A stretch of 64,000 nt of DNA, from assembly GCF_004745825.1 (NCBI RefSeq), contig NZ_SRLA01000002.1, positions 992,001 through 1,056,000 on the forward strand. Direction: 5' to 3'. Under the pieces are notes generated by a model. The model made no database searches. It was not told where the DNA came from and saw only the letters and a list, made by a program, of their open reading frames with translations. Within the stretch, counting starts at the first letter, position 1; each line of letters opens with the position of its first letter. This document shows positions 34,677 to 42,971 of this stretch, one piece after another. The stretch comes from Hymenobacter fodinae (GTDB taxonomy: Bacteria > Bacteroidota > Bacteroidia > Cytophagales > Hymenobacteraceae). Both the position numbers and the translations under genes were made by a program.

Positions 34677-35120
34677 ATGCTGGAAGACCTTCTGACAACC
34701 CTCTTGTATTCCGACGTAGGGAACCCGCTCAACAACGGGGCACTGCTGCTTTTTCGGGTGCTGCTGGCGGTAGAGCTGTTTCGGGTGCACGGCTTGCGCA
34801 AGTTTCGGCCCGAGGCTGGCGCCGCGGCAGAGGTGGTGCCCAATCCGCTAGGCCTGCCGCCTGCCCTCAACCAGCTGGTGGCTACCTTCTCCGATACGGT
34901 GGTGCCGGCCCTGGTGGTGCTGGGCGTGGCCACGCGGCTGGCGGTGCTGCCCACCATTGGCGTCACGGCCATTGGGTACTTCGTGGTGCACCGCCACGAT
35001 GCGCTGGCGGTGCGCGACGTGCCCTACATCTATACCATTTGCTTTCTGCTGCTACTGGTGCTGGGTCCCGGCACCTACTCCGCCGACCACTACTTGTGGG
35101 CAGTGCTCACTGCCTCCTAA
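34677..35120 (+). CDS. DoxX-like small membrane protein
   Basis: A 147 aa inner-membrane protein with four hydrophobic segments, a DoxX/DoxD-like pattern (LLFRVLLAVELFRVHGLRKF, then FSDTVVPALVVLGVATRLA). DoxX proteins are often linked to quinone or thiol redox reactions at the membrane, but this is a family association, not evidence of activity here. The ATG at 34677 is preferred over the one at 34641 because the latter adds an uncharacteristic basic tail. It follows the amidohydrolase by 80 bp and precedes the YoaK-type gene by 12 bp. Confidence 0.75.
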   Translation: MLEDLLTTLLYSDVGNPLNNGALLLFRVLLAVELFRVHGLRKFRPEAGAAAEVVPNPLGLPPALNQLVATFSDTVVPALVVLGVATRLAVLPTIGVTAIGYFVVHRHDALAVRDVPYIYTICFLLLLVLGPGTYSADHYLWAVLTAS

Positions 35121-35132
35121 CCTTCTAAGCCT

Positions 35133-35849
35133 ATGCCGCTTCAACTGGAAAAACGAATCAGGCACCTGAGCGTGCTGCTGACGGTGGTAGCCGGTTTCTG
35201 CGACACGGTCACCTTCGTGGCCGCCGATTCGTTGTTCTCGGCCCACGTCACCGGCAACTTCATTGTGTTCGCCTATGATGTGGTGCACCACGCCGACACC
35301 CACGCCTGGACTAAGCTGTGCAGCTTTCCGGTGTTTGTGGTGGCGGTGGCAGTGGGCCGCTGGGTAGGGCGGCGTCACCCCAACCGCTACGCCCTATTGC
35401 TCTGGGAGGGCGGCCTGTTGCTGATGGCCGGGCTACTCGTGGTGGGGCTGGGGTGGCAAAGCCGCCACCCTGCCGCGCTAGGGCAGGTAGCGGCCCTGCT
35501 GGTGGTGTTTGCCATGGGTCTGCAAAACGCCTTCGGACGCCTATTTGCCAAGGAAACGTACGGCCCCACCACCGTCATGACGGGCAACGTAACCCAGGCC
35601 ACGCTAGATGTGGTGGCCTGGCTGACTGCTCCCCAGCTCACCCCCGAGGCGGCCGCCTCGCTGCGCAAGCAGTTTCTGGTGATGGGAGCCTTTCTGCTAG
35701 GGTGCTTGACAGGGGCGGTGGCTGCAAAGCTGGGGGGCCTGGGCGTGGTGCTGGGCGCGGGCGTGCTGCTGCTGGTTTTGGCGCTGGGGTGGCACCGGCA
35801 AGCCCGCCGCGAACAGGAATCGGCTCCTCTCCAATCTGCCCTCAATTAA
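35133..35849 (+). CDS. YoaK/DUF1275 family membrane protein
   Basis: A 238 aa inner-membrane protein with six hydrophobic segments. It shows the DUF1275 hallmarks: TVVAGFCDTVTFVA at the first segment, FSAHVTGNFIVF, and the later AMGLQNAFGRLFAKETYGPTTVMTGNVTQ. Family function is unknown. It sits in the middle of the operon, 12 bp after the DoxX-like gene and 13 bp before the ene-reductase, so the operon encodes two small membrane proteins in a row. Confidence 0.87.
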   Translation: MPLQLEKRIRHLSVLLTVVAGFCDTVTFVAADSLFSAHVTGNFIVFAYDVVHHADTHAWTKLCSFPVFVVAVAVGRWVGRRHPNRYALLLWEGGLLLMAGLLVVGLGWQSRHPAALGQVAALLVVFAMGLQNAFGRLFAKETYGPTTVMTGNVTQATLDVVAWLTAPQLTPEAAASLRKQFLVMGAFLLGCLTGAVAAKLGGLGVVLGAGVLLLVLALGWHRQARREQESAPLQSALN

Positions 35850-35862
35850 GCTCTGTCCTCTA

Positions 35863-36945
35863 ATGGAAACGCATTTATTCTCGCCCCTGCAGCTCCGCGA
35901 CCTGACCCTGAAAAACCGACTGGTCATGTCGCCCATGCAGCAGTACAGCAGCCCCGACGGGCTGGTGGGCCCCTGGCACCTAGTGCACCTGGGCAGCCGG
36001 GCCGTAGGGGGCGTAGGGCTGGTAATTACGGAAGCCACGGCCGTGTCGCCGGAGGGCCGCAATACCCCGTTCGATACAGGCCTCTGGAACGAGGCGCAAG
36101 TGGCCGCCTGGCGCCCGATTGTGGAGTTTGTGCAGGCACAAGGTGCTAAAGTTGCCGTGCAGCTCTGGCACGCGGGCGGCAAGGGCAGCCACGCCCACCC
36201 GGCGGCCGGCTTTCACTACCTTTCTCCGGCCGAAGGCGGCTGGGTCACGAAGAGTGCCTCCGCCGTATCGTTGGACCAGCAGCACACTCCGGAGGCCCTG
36301 ACCGGACCGGAGATTCAGGCGTTGATTGGTGACTTTGCGGCCGGTGCCCAGCGGGCCGTGGCCGCCGGCTTCGATGCCATTGAGCTGCACGCGGGCCACG
36401 GCTACCTGTTTCACCAGTTCTACTCGGCCCTCGCCAACCAGCGTACCGATGCGTACGGCGGCGTTTTTGAAAACCGGATTCGGCTGCTGCTAGAAACCGC
36501 AAGGGCCATTCGGGCCGTAATTCCGGCCGGCATGCCGCTGCTGGTGCGGTTGTCGGCGGTGGATTTCTCCTCGGAAGAACACGCCTGGACGCTCACTGAC
36601 TCGGTGCGGCTGGCGGCGGTGTTGCAGCAGCACGGCGTGGATGTGGTGACGGCCTCGGCCGGAGGCCTCAGCGCCCCGCCCAAAGACAGCGTGGGGCCGC
36701 TTTACCAGGTCCCCTACGCGGAGAAAATCAAGGCCGATACGGGCATCCTGACTGGCGCCGTAGGCCTCATTACCACGCCGGAGCAGGCCAACGCTCTTAT
36801 CACCACCGGCCAAGCCGACCTGGTGGTGCTGGCCCGCGAGCTACTGCGCGACCCGTATTTCCCGCTGCGCGCGGCCCAGGTTCTGCACTTGCCCGGAACT
36901 GCGCCGGTGCAGTACCAGCGGGCCTTCCCGGCATCCCGTCACTAG
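35863..36945 (+). CDS. Old yellow enzyme, YqjM/NamA-type ene-reductase
   Basis: An FMN-dependent NAD(P)H oxidoreductase of 360 aa that would reduce activated C=C bonds or quinone- and nitro-type electrophiles in the cytoplasm. It aligns along its length with Bacillus YqjM: LKNRLVMSPM at the start, ELHAGHGYLFHQF with the paired His, YGGVFENRIR, TGAVGLIT and the terminal APVQYQRAF. The cysteine that tunes the flavin in YqjM (Cys26) is replaced by Gln26 here. Operon context with a DoxX-like protein and a porin suggests import and reduction of an electrophilic compound (inference). Confidence 0.92.
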   Translation: METHLFSPLQLRDLTLKNRLVMSPMQQYSSPDGLVGPWHLVHLGSRAVGGVGLVITEATAVSPEGRNTPFDTGLWNEAQVAAWRPIVEFVQAQGAKVAVQLWHAGGKGSHAHPAAGFHYLSPAEGGWVTKSASAVSLDQQHTPEALTGPEIQALIGDFAAGAQRAVAAGFDAIELHAGHGYLFHQFYSALANQRTDAYGGVFENRIRLLLETARAIRAVIPAGMPLLVRLSAVDFSSEEHAWTLTDSVRLAAVLQQHGVDVVTASAGGLSAPPKDSVGPLYQVPYAEKIKADTGILTGAVGLITTPEQANALITTGQADLVVLARELLRDPYFPLRAAQVLHLPGTAPVQYQRAFPASRH

Positions 36946-36965
36946 CATCTTTTTAAGTAGGTAAG

Positions 36966-38387
36966 ATGAGGGCGTTTCGGACTTGCGCGCTAGGCCTGTT
37001 GGGGGCGGGGCTGGCGGTGGCGGCCACCACTCCCGGCCAAGCCCAGCACCTGCTGGCGCCCCCGGCTTACCGCATGGAGCGCGCCCAGGAAGACTACCGC
37101 TACCTGGCCAGCGACACTACCACGGTGCGCCCCGATCTGTTTGACCCGGTGAAGTTCATCCCCCTCAGTCGCTCCAAGCGGAGCTATCTGAGCCTGGGGG
37201 GCGAAGTACGGGTGCAGTACGTGCGCGTGCGCCACAACGACTGGGGAGCCGGCCCGGAAGACCGCAACGGCTACTTGCTGGAGCGCTACATGCTGCACAC
37301 CGACTGGCACGCCGGCCCCCACGTGCGGGTGTTTGGGCAGCTGAAGAGTGGCCTAGTGCACGGGAAATCCTTCGAGCCCGAGCTGACTGAGAAAGACCAG
37401 CTTGATCTGCACCAGGCGTTTCTAGATCTGCGCGTTGGGGACCCCGCCGCGCACTCGCTCACAGTGCGGCTGGGGCGCCAGGAAATGGCCTACGGGTCGT
37501 CGAGGCTGATTTCGTGGCGGGAGGCGCCCAACGTGCGCCAAACCTTTGATGGGGGGCGCCTGCTGTGGCGTACGCCGGGGCTGGCCCTCGATGGCTTCCT
37601 GACTCGGCCCGCCACCACTGAGCCGGGCGTGTTCGATGACAAACCCAACCCCAACGTATGGTTCTGGGGCCTGTACGGCGTGAAAACCATCAAGCCCCTG
37701 GCCGGCGGGCTGGATCTGTATTACCTGGGGTTCGATAACAAGCTGGCGCGTTACCAGCAGGGCCGCGCCCCGGAGCGCCGCCATTCGGTAGGCGGGCGGT
37801 GGTGGGGCTCCCCCGGCAACTGGCGCTACAACATTGAGGCCGTATACCAGTTTGGGCAGTTCGGACGGGGCCAGATTCAGGCCTGGACGGCTTCCGGCGA
37901 GTTCGGCTATCTGTTCAAGGACTTGCCCCTGCGGCCCCTGCTGCAGCTCCGCACTGAGCACATCAGCGGCGACCGGAACCCTGACCAGCCCGACCTCCAA
38001 ACCTTTAACCCGTTGTTCCCGAAGGGCGCGTACTTTGGGCAGGCGGCCCTCATTGGTCCAGCCAACCTGCGCGATGTGCACCCGGTCCTCACCCTGTACC
38101 CAACCTCCGATGACCGCGTGGCCATTAGCCTAGATTGGGACTTCTTTTGGCGCGCCCGCCGCACCGATGGGTTGTATAGCGTGCCGTACGTGCTAAGCCG
38201 CCCGGGCTCCGCAAGCCAGGCGCGTTACATCGGCGACCAGCTCACGGCGGAACTGGATTGGCAAGTGCAGCGCCATTGGGAGCTGGAGCTGTTCCTGACC
38301 TACTTCAGGGCGGGCGCCTTCCTGCGGGAATCGGGTCCCGGCCTCAACCAAACGTACGTGTCGCCGCGCGTGACTTTCCGGTTCTGA
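36966..38387 (+). CDS. Alginate-export-type outer-membrane porin
   Basis: A 473 aa outer-membrane beta-barrel with a signal peptide (about 1-26, ending GQAQ). The repeated amphipathic strands, the SLGGEVRVQYVRVRHNDW opening and the terminal YVSPRVTFRF strand fit the Alginate_exp porin family, whose members in Bacteroidota are mostly annotated by homology only and need not export alginate. Length is typical. It closes the six-gene operon, 20 bp after the ene-reductase, and may admit the operon's substrate. Its stop codon lies inside the stem of a perfect hairpin. Confidence 0.83.
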   Translation: MRAFRTCALGLLGAGLAVAATTPGQAQHLLAPPAYRMERAQEDYRYLASDTTTVRPDLFDPVKFIPLSRSKRSYLSLGGEVRVQYVRVRHNDWGAGPEDRNGYLLERYMLHTDWHAGPHVRVFGQLKSGLVHGKSFEPELTEKDQLDLHQAFLDLRVGDPAAHSLTVRLGRQEMAYGSSRLISWREAPNVRQTFDGGRLLWRTPGLALDGFLTRPATTEPGVFDDKPNPNVWFWGLYGVKTIKPLAGGLDLYYLGFDNKLARYQQGRAPERRHSVGGRWWGSPGNWRYNIEAVYQFGQFGRGQIQAWTASGEFGYLFKDLPLRPLLQLRTEHISGDRNPDQPDLQTFNPLFPKGAYFGQAALIGPANLRDVHPVLTLYPTSDDRVAISLDWDFFWRARRTDGLYSVPYVLSRPGSASQARYIGDQLTAELDWQVQRHWELELFLTYFRAGAFLRESGPGLNQTYVSPRVTFRF

Positions 38388-38426
38388 GTGGCCTAGGCGC
38401 AACTGGAGCCACTCAGAACCGGAAAG
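38374..38426. terminator. 19-bp perfect hairpin overlapping porin stop
   Basis: CTTTCCGGTTCTGAGTGGC (38374-38392) and its exact complement (38408-38426) form a stem with a 15-nt loop that holds a GGCCTAG word. The left arm encodes the last codons and stop of the porin. It lies between convergent genes. There is no T tract on either side, so it may act as a processing or stability hairpin rather than a classic intrinsic terminator. Confidence 0.65.
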
Positions 38427-38431
38427 CCCCT

Positions 38432-39274
38432 CTAGGCCACTAGCTGCCCCGGTGCGGCGTACTGTGCCTGTAGCTCCTGCTTGAAGGCCGAGAACGTAGT
38501 GCCAGTGCAGCGCTTAAATAGCTTGCTGAAGTGCGCGACATCCTCAAACCCCAGCTCGTAGGCCACTTCTTTCAGCGGGGCATCGCGCCGGGTTATCAGG
38601 CGGCGGGCTTCCAGCATGATACGGTGGCGAATATGTTCGCTTGCGGGTTGCCCCGTTTCTTTGCGAATGCTGACGCTCAGGTGGTTGGGCGTGACTTGCA
38701 GCTGATCGGCATATTCGGCCACTGATTTCCAGCGGGTGAAGTTCAACTCCAGCAGCTGCTGAAACCGGCCCAGCAACCCCTTATGCACCCCCGCCCGGGC
38801 GTGGCCCGACTGCTGCTGCAGGCGTGCGCAGCACCAGAGCAGCGTACGAAGGTAGGAGCGCAGGATTTCCTCGCGCAGCATGGTACTGTGGGTGTCCTGT
38901 CGCTGCATGTGGCCTAGCAGCGCCGCCAGCTCGGCGGCAACTTCTGGGGGTACCGGCAGCGGCTGGTGCGGGTGCTCGGGCTGGTGGAACAGTTGCCACA
39001 GTAGCAGCTCCCGCTCCCGCCCCGACAGGCAGGCAAACTCATCGGTGAAAAAGAGCCCCTCGCCCCGCACCCCGGCCGGCACCGCAGGCAATGCATGGTG
39101 GTGGGGCCGACCTAGGTACAGTTGCCGGCTGCCGTTCGCGGCTAGGCCAGTAGCCGGCGCCAAAGAGCCCGCGCTTTCCGTCAGCAGTAGGGTGTAGCAA
39201 CGGGGCGGCAGAGTCGGCTCGGGCGGTTGGGTGGCCGCCAGGGAGTATAGCCCAAATGATGAGGCCGTTTTCAT
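38432..39274 (-). CDS. AraC-family regulator A
   Basis: A 280 aa regulator with a C-terminal AraC DNA-binding domain (about 175-275): the first helix-turn-helix around SVAEYADQLQVTPNHLSVSI and the second around EVAYELGFEDVAHFSKLFK, with the signature end TGTTFSAF. The N-terminal part is a beta-rich ligand/dimer domain. I start it at the ATG at 39274 (MKTASSFGLY); this ATG overlaps the stop of the next regulator (ATGA, 4 bp), so the two are translationally coupled. The TAG stop is part of GTGGCCTAG. It probably acts on the convergent six-gene operon (inference). Confidence 0.88.
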   Translation of the reverse strand: MKTASSFGLYSLAATQPPEPTLPPRCYTLLLTESAGSLAPATGLAANGSRQLYLGRPHHHALPAVPAGVRGEGLFFTDEFACLSGRERELLLWQLFHQPEHPHQPLPVPPEVAAELAALLGHMQRQDTHSTMLREEILRSYLRTLLWCCARLQQQSGHARAGVHKGLLGRFQQLLELNFTRWKSVAEYADQLQVTPNHLSVSIRKETGQPASEHIRHRIMLEARRLITRRDAPLKEVAYELGFEDVAHFSKLFKRCTGTTFSAFKQELQAQYAAPGQLVA

Positions 39275-40149
39275 AGGCGGGCGGCGGTTAGGCCAGCCAG
39301 CTGGCGGCGGTAATCGGTGGGGGTGGTGGCGTAGTGCTTCTTGAACAGCTTGTTCAGGTGGCACACGTCCGTGAAGGCCAGCTCATCGGCAATCTGCGAG
39401 ACGGTGAGCGTGCTGAGCTGCAGGCGAGCTTCTACCAGCTTAAGCTTATAGCGCAAGATGTAGTGGCCTACCGACTCGCCGGTTTCTTGCTTGAACAGCG
39501 CGCTCAGGTGCTTGGGCGAATAAGAAAACTCGGCGGCCAGGCGCTCCAGGCGCAGGCAGTCGGGCTCGGTAATGCGCCGCCGGATGTAGGCCAGTACCCG
39601 CTGCACGAAGCCACTGGCGTAGGAAGGCACGGGGCGCGGCCGCCGAGGCTGAGCCGTGAGCTCGCGCCCCAGCAGGCTCAGCACGGCCCCCATCAATGAT
39701 TCTACCAGCGTGTCGTTGAAGGGCTGCCCCCGGTTGCCGTGTTCCGCAATTACCAGCGAGAGCAGGGCATTAAACTGCTGCTGAGCCGCGGCATCAAGCC
39801 CCAGGCTACCCCCTAGGCCTAGCGAGGCGTGCAGGGTATAGTCGCGCAGCTGCTGCCAGGCGGTGGGGTAGAGGCCCGTGGCTGTAAGCCCGGTCAGGTA
39901 GGCCTCCGTGAACCGAAGTACCCCAAAAGCCGTGGCCTCCTCGATGTGAAAGGTGTAGGAGTCGGCGGGGCCTAGCAGAAACAGGTGGCCCGGCTGATAA
40001 GACTGTTGCTGGCCACCGGCGCTGTACTGCCCGCGGCCCTGCCGGATGCTGATAAGCTCAAAGTGGTTGCGCAGCTGCCGCGGCCCGCCCCAGGTATGGG
40101 CCGTAAACTCCTCCGCTTCCAGCGGCTCTTTCTGAATGTGGCATTTCAT
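39271..40149 (-). CDS. AraC-family regulator B
   Basis: A 292 aa regulator transcribed first of the overlapping AraC pair. The N-terminal cupin-like domain (about 10-150) includes YQPGHLFLLGPADSYTF, typical of AraC effector domains. The C-terminal domain (about 190-290) has ERLAAEFSYSPKHLSALFKQ and QIADELAFTDVCHLNKLFKK. The start is taken at the ATG at 40149 (MKCHIQKEPL), where the cupin similarity begins; a frame to 40200 is less likely. It is divergent from the sigma54 activator, sharing a 254-bp promoter region. Confidence 0.88.
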   Translation of the reverse strand: MKCHIQKEPLEAEEFTAHTWGGPRQLRNHFELISIRQGRGQYSAGGQQQSYQPGHLFLLGPADSYTFHIEEATAFGVLRFTEAYLTGLTATGLYPTAWQQLRDYTLHASLGLGGSLGLDAAAQQQFNALLSLVIAEHGNRGQPFNDTLVESLMGAVLSLLGRELTAQPRRPRPVPSYASGFVQRVLAYIRRRITEPDCLRLERLAAEFSYSPKHLSALFKQETGESVGHYILRYKLKLVEARLQLSTLTVSQIADELAFTDVCHLNKLFKKHYATTPTDYRRQLAGLTAARL

Positions 40150-40316
40150 AACGTGATACGTGCAGAAAAGGATGGCAGAACAGTAGTGGTGCTTTCCCAT
40201 CGTGCCATTGGAGTGCCACTCCAGATTAGGAATCTTAGGTGTTGATTATGTAATTGATATTCAGTTAATTGATTGTAGATACTGAGGAGGCATCACGCCG
40301 ATGGTACTCCGAGAAA

Positions 40317-40358
40317 TCGTAGCCTCCGATATTTCGGAGGTGGTTTCGGAGGCTGCGA
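40317..40358. promoter_or_regulatory. Nested dyad TCGNAGCCTCCGA between divergent regulators
   Basis: TCGTAGCCTCCGA (40317-40329) and TCGGAGGCTGCGA (40346-40358) form an inverted repeat with one mismatch, and the inner CCTCCGATATTTCGGAGG (about 40323-40340) is a second dyad sharing a half-site. The element lies 45-90 bp before the sigma54-activator start and is a strong operator candidate, either for autoregulation or for an AraC regulator. Confidence 0.6.
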
Positions 40359-40403
40359 TGGGCGCTTTACCTTGCACCATCATCTGCTTCCATCCTCGTC
40401 CCT

Positions 40404-42947
40404 ATGGTTCTTTCGTTGCCTAGTATGGTACCCCCTAGCTCCGAACTCGCCCCGGCCGCTCGTGTTCTTATCGTGGAAGATGAGTTTTTGATTGCCAACA
40501 ACTTGCAGCGAATTCTGGGCAAGGCAGGCTATCAGGTAACCGGGCTGGCCGACTCCGTGGCGGAGGCCCGGCAGGCCATTGCCGAAGCTCGGCCCGACGT
40601 GGTGCTGCTGGATATTTTTCTGCAGGGCAAACAAACTGGCCTCGACCTGGCCGCCTGGCTGCACGAAGAGCGCATTCCGTTCGTGTTCTTGTCGGCCAAC
40701 CTCTCCGATGAGGTGCTGGAGGCGGCCAAAGTCACGCAGCCGTTTGGGTTTCTGAACAAGCCCTTCCGCGCCAAAGACGTGCTCACAACCCTGGAAATAG
40801 CCCGCTACCGCCACGCCCACAGCGCCGAAGCCCGGCTGCGCCAGCAGCAGCAACTGCAGGTGGCCGTCAACAACGCCATCATCACCTTCCAAGACCGGGA
40901 GCAGCTCAGCCTGGCCATTGCGGCGCAAATTGATCGGCTGGTGCCGTTCTCCTTCCTGAGCCTGCGCATAAGTCTGCCCGAAGACCAGTCTTTTTACTGG
41001 GTGATGCTGCGCAAAACGGCCCTGGGCACCTTTGAGCGCGTGTACCCGCCCGGACTGCTGGGCCCCCACGCCTCCGACGAACTGCTGGAGCAGCTGTACC
41101 AAGAGGCTCCCACCCACTTAGAGGAGCAGCCTGGCATCTTTGCTGGGGCAAGCTTTGAGGCGCTTTGCGCCGGCTCACTCACGGCGCGGGCCTTCCGCAA
41201 CACGTTTGGGGTGCGCTCCTGGCTGCTGCGGCCGGTGCTACTGAAGCGGCGTTCCGTTACTCTGCTACAGCTGGCCCGGACGGATACCGCCGCTTTTACC
41301 CCCTCTGATCTGGAGGCTATCAACCTGATTGTCTCCCAGATTGCCCTGGCCCTCGATAACCTGCTGGCCTGCGAGGAAATTGACGCCCGCCGCCGCCTGA
41401 AAACGGCCGAGCTGGCCGTGGCCAGTGCCTTCCAGAATGGCCGCAGCCTCCCCGAAATTGTGCCCCAGGTGGCCGCCGCTGTGAATGAGCTGCTGCCAGG
41501 CATTGATCTGCTGAGCATTTACCAGGTGGGGCAGCCGGGTGCGGCAAGAGCATTAGAGGGCACGGTGCAGAAGCAGGAGGGGGAGTTTGTGCCCCTTGCA
41601 GCCGCTAATCCGGGGCAGGCGGGTACCCTTTGGGCGCAGCAGCTTCGGGGCCTGGAGCCCTGGCTGCTGCAACCAACCCTGCATGTAGGCCGCCTGGCCC
41701 CCGAGGCCCAGGAACAGTGCCTGCCTTGCCGCCTTTTCGGGGAGCACCTGGGGCTGCGCTCTTCCATGCACGTGCCCATTGTTATCAAGGGGCAGCCGGT
41801 GGCCTCGCTGGTAGTGGCCAGTAAAGCCCTGTACGCCTTCACCCACAAAGACCTGCAAACCCTGCAAAGCCTGAGCAACGAGCTGGCCCTGGCCCTGGAA
41901 AACCTGCTGGCTTTCGAACGCATCAAGCACCTAAGCGAGCAGTTGGAGCAGGAGCGAACCTACCTGAGCGAGGAGCTGAAAACCAGCCACCACTTCGAGG
42001 AGATAATTGGCACCAGCCCGGCCCTGCTCACCGTGTTTGAGAGCATTGCCCAAGTAGCTCCCACCGATTACACGGTGCTGATTACCGGCGAAACCGGCAC
42101 GGGCAAGGAGCTAGTAGCTCGGGCGGTGCACAACCGTTCGGGCCGCCAAGGGCGCACCATGGTGAAAGTAAACTGCGCCGCTCTGCCGCCCCAGCTTATT
42201 GAAAGCGAATTGTTTGGGCATGAGCGCGGCAGCTACACCGGGGCTACCGACCAGCGCATTGGCAAGTTTGAGTTGGCCCACGGCAGCACTATTTTTTTGG
42301 ATGAAATAGGTGAGCTGCCTCTGGAGTTACAGGCCAAGCTGTTGCGCGTGCTGCAGGAAAAAGAAGTTGAGCGCATTGGCGGCAAGGGACCTATTGCGGT
42401 AGATGTGCGGGTAATTGCCGCCACCAACCGCCACCTGCAGGACGAGGTGGCCGCCGGCCGCTTCCGCGCCGACCTTTACTACCGCCTCAATGTGTTTCCG
42501 GTGCGGGTGCCAGCCCTGCGCGAGCGGCCCGGTGATATTCTGCCCCTCACGGCGCATTTTCTGCAGCGCATCGGCAAAAAGCTGGGCAAAACCTTCACGG
42601 GTATTGCTGGTACCGCACGCCAGCAGCTAGAGCAATACGCCTGGCCCGGCAACATTCGGGAGCTGGAGCACGTGCTGGAGCGAGCGGCCATTATGGCCCG
42701 GTCTAGCACGCTAGAACTGCCAGAACCCTTGCTAGCCGGGGCTGTCTCCCCGGCCCGCCCGGTGGCTGCCGAGCCTGTTGCGGAAGTAAAGTCAATGGAG
42801 GAAGCCATGCGCGAAACCATTATGGGGGCCCTAACCAGGGCCAACAACCGCATTCGGGGCAGAGGAGGGGCGGCTGAGCTGCTCAACCTCAAGCCCACCA
42901 CCCTGGAGTCGCGCATGAAAAAGCTGGGCATTAGCTCCGTTAGGTAA
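40404..42947 (+). CDS. REC-GAF-sigma54 activator with GSYTGA loop
   Basis: An 847 aa response regulator and bacterial enhancer-binding protein. The receiver (about 18-135) has D70 in VVLLDIF and K119 in LNKPF. Two GAF-like regions follow (about 150-330 and 345-515). The AAA+ domain (about 530-765) has Walker A GETGTGKE, Walker [11 protein letters not shown] and the R-finger region [23 protein letters not shown], written here in parts. The sigma54-contact loop reads GSYTGA (residues 609-614) instead of GAFTGA. A Fis-type helix-turn-helix ends the protein. The convergent TPR kinase is the plausible partner. Start at ATG 40404; an internal ATG at 40425 is also possible. Confidence 0.92.
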   Translation: MVLSLPSMVPPSSELAPAARVLIVEDEFLIANNLQRILGKAGYQVTGLADSVAEARQAIAEARPDVVLLDIFLQGKQTGLDLAAWLHEERIPFVFLSANLSDEVLEAAKVTQPFGFLNKPFRAKDVLTTLEIARYRHAHSAEARLRQQQQLQVAVNNAIITFQDREQLSLAIAAQIDRLVPFSFLSLRISLPEDQSFYWVMLRKTALGTFERVYPPGLLGPHASDELLEQLYQEAPTHLEEQPGIFAGASFEALCAGSLTARAFRNTFGVRSWLLRPVLLKRRSVTLLQLARTDTAAFTPSDLEAINLIVSQIALALDNLLACEEIDARRRLKTAELAVASAFQNGRSLPEIVPQVAAAVNELLPGIDLLSIYQVGQPGAARALEGTVQKQEGEFVPLAAANPGQAGTLWAQQLRGLEPWLLQPTLHVGRLAPEAQEQCLPCRLFGEHLGLRSSMHVPIVIKGQPVASLVVASKALYAFTHKDLQTLQSLSNELALALENLLAFERIKHLSEQLEQERTYLSEELKTSHHFEEIIGTSPALLTVFESIAQVAPTDYTVLITGETGTGKELVARAVHNRSGRQGRTMVKVNCAALPPQLIESELFGHERGSYTGATDQRIGKFELAHGSTIFLDEIGELPLELQAKLLRVLQEKEVERIGGKGPIAVDVRVIAATNRHLQDEVAAGRFRADLYYRLNVFPVRVPALRERPGDILPLTAHFLQRIGKKLGKTFTGIAGTARQQLEQYAWPGNIRELEHVLERAAIMARSSTLELPEPLLAGAVSPARPVAAEPVAEVKSMEEAMRETIMGALTRANNRIRGRGGAAELLNLKPTTLESRMKKLGISSVR

Positions 42948-42971
42948 AGGGGTAGGTAGGCCTAGCGTCGC

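Noticed and set aside
40359..40376. Possible -24/-12 sigma54 promoter (GGGCGC...CTTGC) upstream of the sigma54 activator gene
   Set aside because: The GG-to-GC spacing is one base longer than the strict sigma54 spacing and the -24 element is weak.
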